Below, in pieces: positions 17,662-25,610 of a stretch of DNA of 64,000 nt. This stretch comes from VGSG01 sp040756375 (lineage in GTDB: Bacteria > Desulfobacterota > Desulfomonilia > Desulfomonilales > Desulfomonilaceae). The stretch lies in contig JBFLZC010000011.1 of NCBI GenBank assembly GCA_040756375.1, positions 62,001 to 126,000 on the forward strand. Reading direction: 5' to 3'. The position numbers and the translations under genes are program-made. Under the pieces are notes generated by a model. The model was not told the DNA's origin. It did not search any database and saw nothing but the letters and a program-made list of their open reading frames with translations. Numbering within the stretch: position 1 is the first letter of the stretch; each line of letters starts with the position of its first letter.

Positions 17662-18690
17662 ATGGGCCGCATCGTCGGACATGAAGACGTGATGAAAGGG
17701 CTTGAGCGAGCCGTGGAACAGGCGCGGCCCGCTCATGCGTACCTCTTTGCCGGTCCTGAGGGCGTGGGCAAGAGGCTAGTGGCTCTGCGGTTCGCGTGTA
17801 TGCTCAATTGCCCTGACCGGAGTCAGGATAAAGATTGGTCCTGCCCGGTATGCCGACGGATCGTTGAAGGAAAGCACCCTGATGTGACATTGGAAAAGCC
17901 TGAGCGGGGTAAGATCCGTATCGAACGGATCAGGGAAATGCAGCGCTTCTTCAAGTACGCCCCGATCGAAGGCCGATACCGGGTCGCCATCATCGACGAC
18001 GCCCACCTGATGAACCGCCAGGCACAGAATGCCCTCTTGAAAACCCTCGAAGAACCCCCACCGAATCGAGCGCTCGTCCTTGTTACTGCCAAACCTGCGG
18101 GTCTGCTGCCCACGGTGCGGTCTCGCTGCCGGAGGATCTCGTTCCAACCTCTGCTGTTGAAGCCAATGGGTGAGCTTCTCGCAGAGCGGCTCAAGATCCC
18201 GGGCGAAAAGGCTCAGGGACTGGCAGCTCTCGCAAACGGAAGTATGGGCCGCGCGCTGGAGATTCACGGCCGAGACTACGCGGAACTGGAAGTCTTCATG
18301 ATGGACCTTCTGCTCGAACCGGGCAAAGACGGTATTCGGGCTCTCCTCGAAAGCTCGCTCCGCATTTCTTCGGACCGTGAGGCCGCTTTGGACGCCATTG
18401 AAATCGGCGCCACTATCGTCCGGGACATGCTCCTCAACAAAATGGAGCACGATGAGTCCGGCTTTATCCACAGGGAATCACTTGACAGAATCTCCTTGGG
18501 GGCTCAACATCACAGCAATGAGAAGTTGCTCGCGGTGTACGAAGAGTTGAGTCGAGCTTCAGAATTGATAGCATCTGAGATCAATGTGAATTGCAATCTC
18601 GTGTTAGATGCGATGCTCCTCAAGGTGGTCCGGACACTGGCGGGGCCCGGCATGGGTACGGTTCAGGAAGCTCGCAAAGGAACCAGGTAA
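17662..18690 (+). CDS. holB: DNA polymerase III delta-prime subunit
   Basis: 342 residues. AAA+ clamp-loader subunit: P-loop GPEGVGKR, Cys cluster (CMLNC then CPVC) for the zinc module, DDAHLMNRQAQNALLKTLEE, and SRC motif in VRSRCRR. The last Lys-to-Arg change in the P-loop and lack of a Walker Thr fit a delta-prime that does not hydrolyse ATP. It follows secF closely and overlaps the PSP1 gene by one base (TAATG), the common holB-PSP1 pairing. Confidence 0.9.
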   Translation: MGRIVGHEDVMKGLERAVEQARPAHAYLFAGPEGVGKRLVALRFACMLNCPDRSQDKDWSCPVCRRIVEGKHPDVTLEKPERGKIRIERIREMQRFFKYAPIEGRYRVAIIDDAHLMNRQAQNALLKTLEEPPPNRALVLVTAKPAGLLPTVRSRCRRISFQPLLLKPMGELLAERLKIPGEKAQGLAALANGSMGRALEIHGRDYAELEVFMMDLLLEPGKDGIRALLESSLRISSDREAALDAIEIGATIVRDMLLNKMEHDESGFIHRESLDRISLGAQHHSNEKLLAVYEELSRASELIASEINVNCNLVLDAMLLKVVRTLAGPGMGTVQEARKGTR

Positions 18691-19919
18691 TGGACGATAA
18701 CCGGCCAAAACGAGATACATCTTACCTTCCCCGATCCTACGGATCCAAATTCAGAGACAGACAGAGTGACGAAGCCTCGTCGGAACATTCGCCTGCCCAA
18801 GAAGCGTCCAACATTGCGCCGAGTGAAGTAGTAGCCACTGAGTCTCAAGTGCAAGGAGACCTTCCTGACGAAGGGCCGAGCACCGAAGATCTTACTCCAG
18901 TGCAGTGCGAGATCGTACTGGAACGGTCCGAGCCCGGAGATATGTCGGACGCCTCCAGCGACACTTCAGCCTCGGAACAATGGGCATTCGAGGCTCCTCA
19001 ATCAGAGCCGACTGTTGAAGCTGAGGCGCAAGAGCGCCGTCACGCAGCGCCTCGTCCCTCGCCTCCAACAGAGGCGCCAAAGGTGACGGTAGACGTGGTG
19101 GGCATCCGTTTTGACAGGGCCGGCAGGATCTACAATTTCGACGCCGCGGGCATCGAACTGGCAATGGGAGAGCCCGTGGTCGTGAAGACCGAGAAAGGTC
19201 TGGGCCTTGGAACCGTGGCCACTCCGCCTACACGCAGAGAGCTGGATACCTCTCAGGCGGAATCGTTGCGCAAAGTGCTCAGGAAGGCCGGGAGAGTGGA
19301 TTTCGACCAAAAGGCCCGGTGCTCCCATCGAGAGGCTGAAGCCCGCGCCCACTGCCTGGAACGTATCGAAGCTCTGGGCCTGCCGATGAAGTTGGTGGAC
19401 GTGGAATGTTTCTTCGACAGCAGCAAGTATATTTTCTATTTCACTGCAGAAGGGCGAGTTGATTTTCGTGAGCTGGTGAAACAACTTGTGACGCGATTTC
19501 CGGTTCGCATAGAGATGCGCCAAATCGGCGTACGACACGAAGCAAAGATGTTGGGCGGAATCGCCTGCTGCGGCCAAGAGCTTTGTTGCGGACGGTTCCT
19601 CTCCGAGTTCAGGCCCGTGTCCGTGAAAATGGCCAAGAATCAGAACCTGTCGCTGAACCCCACGAAGATATCGGGTTGTTGCGGCCGACTCATGTGCTGC
19701 CTGGCGTATGAGCACGATATCTACGAAGACTTCCGACAGGATATGCCGAAACTGGGCAAGCGGGTGAATACACCCAAAGGCGAAGGGGTTGTGGTCAAGT
19801 ACAACCCGCTTTCGGAGACCGTTTCGGTGCAAATCGAGGACGATAACATCATCGAGGTGCGAAAAGAAGATGTCCTGTGTGAAGGCGGGACACGACCTTG
19901 CTCACCCAACGGGGAATAA
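18690..19919 (+). CDS. PSP1 (YaaT-like) domain protein with long N-terminal extension
   Basis: 409 residues from ATG 18690, with AAAGGA upstream. The first about 130 residues are Ser/Glu/Pro-rich and probably disordered; the rest is the PSP1 domain with its Cys motifs (GGIACCGQELCCGRFL and SGCCGRLMCCLAYE). In Bacillus YaaT forms part of the Y-complex controlling RNA processing and binds iron-sulfur clusters; whether that holds here is unknown. Overlaps holB by one base, so expressed with it. Confidence 0.85.
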   Translation: MDDNRPKRDTSYLPRSYGSKFRDRQSDEASSEHSPAQEASNIAPSEVVATESQVQGDLPDEGPSTEDLTPVQCEIVLERSEPGDMSDASSDTSASEQWAFEAPQSEPTVEAEAQERRHAAPRPSPPTEAPKVTVDVVGIRFDRAGRIYNFDAAGIELAMGEPVVVKTEKGLGLGTVATPPTRRELDTSQAESLRKVLRKAGRVDFDQKARCSHREAEARAHCLERIEALGLPMKLVDVECFFDSSKYIFYFTAEGRVDFRELVKQLVTRFPVRIEMRQIGVRHEAKMLGGIACCGQELCCGRFLSEFRPVSVKMAKNQNLSLNPTKISGCCGRLMCCLAYEHDIYEDFRQDMPKLGKRVNTPKGEGVVVKYNPLSETVSVQIEDDNIIEVRKEDVLCEGGTRPCSPNGE

Positions 19920-20016
19920 CAATAGTGTCGCGTTTCGCCGTGCGCGACCCGATTGTCCCAGTAATCGTTCACCTACGCAGGACAAGTCTCCGTTTGCGGC
20001 CCCACAGAAACAAACG

Positions 20017-20043
20017 GTAGGACCGGCAGGATGCCGGTCCTAC
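20017..20043. repeat. GTAGGACCGGC palindrome, copy 1
   Basis: GTAGGACCGGC-AGGAT-GCCGGTCCTAC, a perfect 11-bp stem with a 5-base loop, about 100 bp after the PSP1 gene. A near-identical copy lies just after queH (24221-24249). Position after plus-strand genes suggests a terminator-like or mRNA-end role. Confidence 0.85.
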
Positions 20044-20205
20044 TGAGGCCGCTAATTCGGCCAAAAGAACCTGTCTCTCGTGTGCGAGGAAAGGATAACT
20101 TCTCGCAGCGCTTTCAGCTTGCCTTCGAGAGCCAACTGAATTAGTTATGCCTCTCGGGCTTGGTTGGTAATAATCTCACCCGATCGCAGGAAGCTCGCAG
20201 ATCAG

Positions 20206-21126
20206 ATGGTTTCCCGAAAGCAGTTGCATGACAAGGCGTTTGATCCTCGGTTCAAATCCCGGAAGGTCGCTGCGGTCTTAACTTTTTTTTGGAGCGGCTG
20301 CGCCGCATGGGCCTGCATGGCTGTTTTGGCTTCTGTGCTGCTCTATTGCGATCAAGCCCTCGCCGGCCCAGTGTTTGATCGAGTGGGCAAATCCGGCACG
20401 GTCCGATTTGGCGTTCCGTACAACCGCATACCTCAGGGCTTTCTCGATACCAGCGGGCAACTGGTAGGCTTTGAAGTTGATCTTGCCCAGGAAATGGCCC
20501 GTCGCATAGGCCGAAAGCTCGACATGGTAAAGGTGGGAGACCGCAACTGGGGACCGCTCCTATCCGAGGGCAAGATTGACGCAGCCATGTGCAGGGTTCG
20601 GCACACCAGGTCTCTGGAAAGTGCGTTTGACTTCTCAGTGCCCTACTTCTTTGACGCGCCGCACATTTTGGTGGTGAAAGGCAAGTTCAAAAACCCGACA
20701 GAGCTGAAAGGCCAGAAGATCGCCGCGGTGCAAGGTACCATCGGGGAAAGAGAGGCCATGCGGATTCTGAAGCAGGCCGGAGACGAGGCTGCGGAAAAGA
20801 ACGTGGTCTCGTATCCCGATCGACCTTCATGTTTCATGGCCCTTGGCCGGGAAAAGGTGGCCGCGTGGATCGATTCGGGCATGATCCTGCTCGAATACTT
20901 GTCCAAGAAGACCGGCCGATTCGAATTGCTGCGGGCATCAGACACGGTAGAAGGGGTCGCGGTGGCATTGCCGCAGAATGATTCAGCTTGGCGCGATCTG
21001 GTCAATTTCACCATTCAAGACATGGCTTCAGACGGAACTTTGAAGAAGATCTACCAAAAGTGGTACGGCCCTGATACTCCCCACGCGTTTCCTATGATGC
21101 GTGATATCGAGATCTGGCCTGATTGA
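20206..21126 (+). CDS. periplasmic amino-acid-type solute-binding protein
   Basis: 306 residues from ATG 20206 (a TTG at 20164 is possible). A basic N-terminus is followed by a hydrophobic export segment (about 22-50) and then a bacterial extracellular solute-binding domain type 3: GTVRFGVPYNRIPQGF, QLVGFEVDLAQEMARRI, FSVPYFFD and a C-terminal DGTLKKIYQKWYG. This fold binds amino acids or small organic acids for ABC importers. No permease or ATPase gene lies next to it, so it may serve a distant transporter or act in sensing. Confidence 0.8.
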   Translation: MVSRKQLHDKAFDPRFKSRKVAAVLTFFWSGCAAWACMAVLASVLLYCDQALAGPVFDRVGKSGTVRFGVPYNRIPQGFLDTSGQLVGFEVDLAQEMARRIGRKLDMVKVGDRNWGPLLSEGKIDAAMCRVRHTRSLESAFDFSVPYFFDAPHILVVKGKFKNPTELKGQKIAAVQGTIGEREAMRILKQAGDEAAEKNVVSYPDRPSCFMALGREKVAAWIDSGMILLEYLSKKTGRFELLRASDTVEGVAVALPQNDSAWRDLVNFTIQDMASDGTLKKIYQKWYGPDTPHAFPMMRDIEIWPD

Positions 21127-21231
21127 GCAGCAACGATGGGCATTTGTGTGCATCGGTTCTGATATGGAGCAGATATTACTAAGGCAAAAGCACGCGCTGG
21201 ATTACCCCTCATATTCACATCGGCACCCTTC

Positions 21232-23133
21232 ATGAAACGAGTTATTCTCGGAACCGCCGGACATATCGATCACGGGAAAACCGAGCTGATCCGCGCCTTG
21301 ACCGGCATGGAGACGGACCGTCTCAAGGAGGAAAAGGAGCGCGGAATCAGTATTGAGCTGGGGTTCGCGTTTCTCGACATCGGCGATCAGGTCCGCTTTG
21401 GGATCATCGATGTTCCGGGGCACGAACGGTTCGTTCGCCAGATGGTAGCCGGTTCCGGAGGCGTGGATCTGGCCGCGCTCGTTGTGGCCTTGGACGAAGG
21501 GGTCATGCCCCAGACTGTGGAGCACCTGGACATCCTGAGCCTGCTTGGGATCCGCAAGGGCCTGGTTGTGCTCACCAAGCTCGACCTCGTGGATGAGGAG
21601 CTCGCTCTACTGGCCGAAGAAGACGCACGAGACCTGGTAAAGGGCACATTCCTCGAAGGCGCGCCGATGGTACGGGTCTCAGCGCGGACTGGTGAAGGGC
21701 TCGACGAGCTGAGGAAAGCCTTGTCCGACCTGGCCCTTGAGACCGATGACCGTCCGGTGCACGGGCTTCTGCGCCTGCCTATCGACCGGGTCTTTACGCT
21801 CAAAGGGCATGGAACCATTGTAACTGGAACGTTGATTTCAGGCACTGTTAAATTGGGCGATGAAATTGAGATCTTGCCCAGTGGCAAGCGGTCTTCGGTT
21901 AGATCGCTCCAATCGCACAATCAACAGGAGGAGCAGGCTTTTCCTGGTGAAAGGGCTGCGGTTAATCTGCGAGGGTTGGAGGCGTCAGATCTTGCTCGTG
22001 GCGACGTGATGACCCATCCGACGGAGTTCACGCCGACATACATCGTAGATGTACGCCTGAAGGTGCTTGCCCGCTCACCCATGCCCATCAGGAATCGGCA
22101 ACTGGTACGTTTACATCACTACACCACCGAAGCAGAGGCACGAGTGGTCTTTGCCGACCGGGAGACCGCGGAACCGGGCACAGAGCTGGTGGCACAGGTG
22201 CGCGCAGTATCGCCTATCGTGCCGGCCGGCGGCGATCGCTTTGTCCTCAGGGCTTTGTCTCCTTCCGTGACACTGGGCGGGGGGGTGATTCTCAATCCTC
22301 GTGGGACGAAACTCCGGGCACGCTCTGCCAAAGCCTTTATGGAACATGACTGGGAAGACTCCGCGGGCGTGCTTGAGACCATGGTGCGGGGTGCGGGACT
22401 GGATGGGATCACCAGGAGCGAGTTGCTCGGCCTCACCGGCATGTCGGGCAAGGGCCTGGATCGAATGCTGGAGAATCTGCGAAACGCCCAGAAGCTGGTT
22501 CGATTCGATCCCGGGGACGATCGTTACGTGCACCGAGGCCTCGTGGACTTGATGCACAGGAAGATACTCTCGCGACTTGAAGCCTTCCATGCTCAAAACC
22601 CGCTAAAAGAGGGCATACCCAAGCAAGAGCTTCGATCCGCGGCGGGCGGAAGCGATAAGCTCTTCAAAAAGGTATTGGAGATGCTCGTTTCCGGTGGGGC
22701 TATCGTCGACGAGGGCAACACTGTCCGGTCGCCCGCGCATAAGGTTCAGCTCAAAGAAGAAGAAAAAGGTCTCAAAGAGAAGCTCCTGAACCTGATCGTT
22801 AAGGGCGATAACGCGCCGCCCATAGTCAGGGATCTGACCGAAGCAGCGGGGGTGACGACTCAGCAAGTGAAGGCCATGCTGGACCTCCTGGCCAAAGAGC
22901 AGAAGATTGTCAAAGTTAAAGAAGATATCTACTTCTCGGTAGGATTCATCCAAGAGACGAAACGCAAGCTCGTGGAATTCATAAATAAAGAAGGGGCTAT
23001 CACCCCGTCTCAATTTGCCGGGGTAACCGGATCATCCAGAAAGTATAATATTCCTCTGCTGGAGTATCTCGATCGGGAACGATTTACCATACGGGTGGGC
23101 GATCAACGGGTGCTGAGAGGCTCGGGAAGCTGA
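21232..23133 (+). CDS. selB: selenocysteine-specific translation elongation factor
   Basis: 633 residues. EF-Tu-like GTPase: G1 AGHIDHGKT, switch GISIELGFAF, G3 DVPGHERFV, G4 TKLDLVD. The SelB-type RGISIELGF and the C-terminal about 260 residues with four winged-helix repeats (for example KEGIPKQELRSAAGG and GAITPSQFAGVTG) bind the SECIS hairpin in selenoprotein mRNAs. It delivers Sec-tRNA to in-frame UGA codons. No selA, selC or selD is visible in the window. A candidate selenoprotein lies at 63.4-63.7 kb. The 3' end overlaps the convergent secreted-protein gene by 31 bp. Confidence 0.95.
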   Translation: MKRVILGTAGHIDHGKTELIRALTGMETDRLKEEKERGISIELGFAFLDIGDQVRFGIIDVPGHERFVRQMVAGSGGVDLAALVVALDEGVMPQTVEHLDILSLLGIRKGLVVLTKLDLVDEELALLAEEDARDLVKGTFLEGAPMVRVSARTGEGLDELRKALSDLALETDDRPVHGLLRLPIDRVFTLKGHGTIVTGTLISGTVKLGDEIEILPSGKRSSVRSLQSHNQQEEQAFPGERAAVNLRGLEASDLARGDVMTHPTEFTPTYIVDVRLKVLARSPMPIRNRQLVRLHHYTTEAEARVVFADRETAEPGTELVAQVRAVSPIVPAGGDRFVLRALSPSVTLGGGVILNPRGTKLRARSAKAFMEHDWEDSAGVLETMVRGAGLDGITRSELLGLTGMSGKGLDRMLENLRNAQKLVRFDPGDDRYVHRGLVDLMHRKILSRLEAFHAQNPLKEGIPKQELRSAAGGSDKLFKKVLEMLVSGGAIVDEGNTVRSPAHKVQLKEEEKGLKEKLLNLIVKGDNAPPIVRDLTEAAGVTTQQVKAMLDLLAKEQKIVKVKEDIYFSVGFIQETKRKLVEFINKEGAITPSQFAGVTGSSRKYNIPLLEYLDRERFTIRVGDQRVLRGSGS

Positions 23134-23591
23134 GGAGACGTGGGCAGCTTGGCATAGAAGTCAGCCACCTTTCTCAGCCGTTCAAGACATTGCGTCCGTT
23201 GCTCGTCGAAACGCTTGGCCGCGGCCGGACTTTTTTCCTTCATGTACTGAACGAGAGCCCAGGCCTGATGATCGAGGCACGCGTAGCCGCCGTCAAGTAT
23301 TGCGAGGAGTTGCCTGTCCACCTCTGCTATTCTACCATCTGAGACGGCCTTGATTTTGGCGCGTATGATCTGTACTCTTTTCTGTACATTTGTTACCGTA
23401 TCGATGGCTGCGTGTTCTTCGATAATGCCGGCCACGAATCCGTCCGCGGTGGCCCCAAGGAGCAGGAATGCGTCATTGAGGTAGGCTGTGGCCGTTTCTC
23501 CGAACGCATTGAGGAAGACGGCCCAATCTGCGCCTTGCGCCGACGGACAGACAACCAAAACGACGACGAACAACCAGACGATTTTTTTCAT
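23103..23591 (-). CDS. secreted hypothetical protein
   Basis: 162 residues from ATG 23591 (frame opens to 23702). A clear signal peptide (MKKIVWLFVVVLVV then SAQGAD) precedes a mostly helical mature part with two Cys (GGYACLDHQ and RTQCLERL) that could form a disulfide. No family recognised. Its 3' end runs 31 bp into selB on the opposite strand, an uncommon convergent overlap. Confidence 0.6.
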   Translation of the reverse strand: MKKIVWLFVVVLVVCPSAQGADWAVFLNAFGETATAYLNDAFLLLGATADGFVAGIIEEHAAIDTVTNVQKRVQIIRAKIKAVSDGRIAEVDRQLLAILDGGYACLDHQAWALVQYMKEKSPAAAKRFDEQRTQCLERLRKVADFYAKLPTSPQLPEPLSTR

Positions 23592-23682
23592 CAGAGGCCA
23601 ACCTGGTAGCGCAAAATGAGCGTCTCGGCGCTCTCGACGGCAGACTTCATACCATGCGGCCCAGAAGGAGACAATACCTTTC

Positions 23683-24222
23683 ATGAGAATTCTACTCCAC
23701 ACCTGTTGCGCTCCGTGCCTCGTTCACCCGTACGCGGAGCTCACTTCGCAAGGACACGAGGTCACCTCGTTCTTCTTTAATCCCAATATCCACCCTTATT
23801 CGGAATACCTGCGCAGACTTGATGCATTCAGGATCTATACCCAGGAGCGCCAAATTCCTGCTCTGGAAGAAGACGGCCCCGACGGCTTGGAAGAATGGCT
23901 GCGGGAAGTGGTGTATCGAGAAGGACAGCGGTGCCGCGTCTGCTTCCATCTCCGACTGACAAAGACCGCTCGTCTGGCCGAAGCCAAAGGCTTCGACGCA
24001 TTCTCCACTACCCTCCTTTACAGCCGTTTTCAGAAGCATGATCTGCTCAAGGAGATCGGTGAGGCCGTCTCGGAACAGCATGGCGTCCCGTTTTTCTATC
24101 AGGATTGGAGAACAGGCTGGAACTTAGGTGTGAAAGAATACCGCCAAACCGGATTGTATCGACAGAAATACTGCGGCTGCATCTACAGCGAAAAGGAGCG
24201 TGCCGCAAAGATAATACTCTAG
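23683..24222 (+). CDS. queH: epoxyqueuosine reductase QueH
   Basis: 179 residues. DUF208 family: N-terminal LLHTCCAPC, then FFFNPNIHPYSEY, CRVCFHLRL in the middle and CGCIYSEKER at the end, giving the Cys set that holds an iron-sulfur cluster and a metal. QueH is the oxygen-insensitive enzyme for the last step of queuosine synthesis, replacing QueG. Fits with tgt upstream. Divergent from the secreted-protein gene. A palindrome starts at its stop codon. Confidence 0.9.
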   Translation: MRILLHTCCAPCLVHPYAELTSQGHEVTSFFFNPNIHPYSEYLRRLDAFRIYTQERQIPALEEDGPDGLEEWLREVVYREGQRCRVCFHLRLTKTARLAEAKGFDAFSTTLLYSRFQKHDLLKEIGEAVSEQHGVPFFYQDWRTGWNLGVKEYRQTGLYRQKYCGCIYSEKERAAKIIL

Positions 24223-24249
24223 TAGGATCGGCAAGATGCCGGTCCTACT
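24221..24249. repeat. GTAGGACCGGC-type palindrome, copy 2
   Basis: AGTAGGATCGGC-AAGAT-GCCGGTCCTACT, starting at the queH stop codon; the same family as 20017-20043. Probable terminator or REP-like element. Confidence 0.8.
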
Positions 24250-24366
24250 AATGCGGTGAGTCCACGTGCCTCGGTTTGCCCCTCTCGACCCAAAGTTAAC
24301 CTCGACAAGACGAATCCGCTTTTTGTCCGGGAGAACCTGGTGTATAAGGAGACCAGATCCCGGAAT

Positions 24367-25275
24367 ATGCAACCGCGTGAGATGCGAATGGTCGCGGAGA
24401 CCTATCGAACAGCCCTATATCGGAGACCGGCGTGCTGTATCCTGCTGGCCGGAATGCTCGTGTGCGCGGGCCTGAGTGCACCACAGGCCGGGGAAGTGCG
24501 TCAATCCCCCCCATCAGTCGGAAACGCGTCCTGGCTCATGGTGAGCCTCTGTCCCAAAAGCTATTCGAACGGCCAAAGGCTCTTCTCCCTCATCAAGGAG
24601 CTGAGCGGCGACCATAACGGCACAATCCTACACTTCTCCCGGGTGACACCCGAGCTGGTGGATGCGATGCAACCCGACTTCGTCGTGCTCGGGCCCCAGG
24701 GAACTCCCTGGTGTCAGTATACGGGCACGGACGGAGTAGCGCTCCAGAACTTCCTCCGGACAGTTCCGTTCATGGCCGAACAGATGAACATTCCGATCCT
24801 GGGTATTTGCGGAGGCCATCAGGCCATGGCCATCGCATTCGGAGGCAAGGTAGGACCGATCAGGGGTGGGCAAGACGATTGCATGCCGTACGTCCGCGAG
24901 CGCCAGACTGGGCTCGTTGAGCTGACTCTTACCACTCCCGATCCTATTACCCGTGGAATGGAAACCCGGGTGCAAATGTCCCAGAGCCATTACGACGAAG
25001 TGAAGGTGCTTCCCCCGGGATTCGTGGTCTTGGCCTCGGACAAGCTCAGCCCCATGCAGATTATTCGCCACCCTTGTCGGCCGGTGTATGGCGTCCAGGG
25101 ACATCCTGAAAGATTCCGACCTGAGAGTCCGCACGGCGCGGTATTGATTCGCAACTTCATCGAAATAGCCCGCACTCACAACCAAACCATGCGCCACACG
25201 TTCGTCAAGGCAGGCTCGGCCGCGGACCAGACCCCACCGCAACCGGTCGTATCCCAAGCCCCCGCCAGCGAGTAA
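24367..25275 (+). CDS. exported class-I glutamine-amidotransferase-like protein
   Basis: 302 residues from ATG 24367, with AAGGAG about 14 bases upstream (ATG 24382 is also possible). A hydrophobic export signal (CCILLAGMLVCAGLSA) precedes a class-I GATase domain. The nucleophile elbow is LGICGGHQAMA and the His-Glu pair is in YGVQGHPERF, so the triad is intact. There is no synthetase domain and no partner gene. Class-I amidotransferases are normally cytoplasmic, so an exported one may be a gamma-glutamyl peptidase-like hydrolase. The tail is Pro/Gln/Ala-rich. Confidence 0.7.
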   Translation: MQPREMRMVAETYRTALYRRPACCILLAGMLVCAGLSAPQAGEVRQSPPSVGNASWLMVSLCPKSYSNGQRLFSLIKELSGDHNGTILHFSRVTPELVDAMQPDFVVLGPQGTPWCQYTGTDGVALQNFLRTVPFMAEQMNIPILGICGGHQAMAIAFGGKVGPIRGGQDDCMPYVRERQTGLVELTLTTPDPITRGMETRVQMSQSHYDEVKVLPPGFVVLASDKLSPMQIIRHPCRPVYGVQGHPERFRPESPHGAVLIRNFIEIARTHNQTMRHTFVKAGSAADQTPPQPVVSQAPASE

Positions 25276-25610
25276 TCAGGCTCTTCGTCACCAATTTCTT
25301 CCTGCGTATACACACCGGCTATCCCGCACATGTCAGAGTACTTTCCGGAATCATTGCTTCCTGTTGGAAATTGTCCGGCGCGGTATGAATGTTCCCATTG
25401 CTCATGGTAAACTACCGTGGCATTCTTGCCTGAACCTGAGCGCTAAAAGGTGCTGAAAACCGCAAGACGTTGTTTTCATGGTGGGTGATCAAATTTCGAC
25501 CCGAATCTGCATCTCCGAAAGCTCGCTAAGTGATCGGAAGACCGGATGCAAGAATCGGTGCAAAACGCCACTTTTTGCGCGGGTTGCTCAACAAGACAGG
25601 AGGATGAGCC
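25276..25610. other. intergenic region upstream of the molybdopterin oxidoreductase
   Basis: No gene or clear promoter seen. The end holds AGGAGG placed correctly for the GTG start at 25611. A TGGCATTCTTGCC segment at 25411 resembles a sigma-54 site but has wrong spacing. Confidence 0.35.

Noticed and set aside
20236..20268. GGTTCAAATCC as a tRNA T-arm, possibly a selenocysteine tRNA
   Set aside because: The flanking bases do not form a T stem, there is no acceptor or anticodon arm, and it lies inside the start of the solute-binding protein gene.
25405..25425. TGGCATTCTTGCC as a sigma-54 promoter upstream of the molybdopterin oxidoreductase
   Set aside because: Only 7 bases separate the GG and GC pairs; sigma-54 sites need 10.
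25490..25600. Molybdenum-cofactor riboswitch upstream of the oxidoreductase
   Set aside because: Short CTCCGAAAG-like similarity only; no matching multi-stem fold could be drawn by eye.
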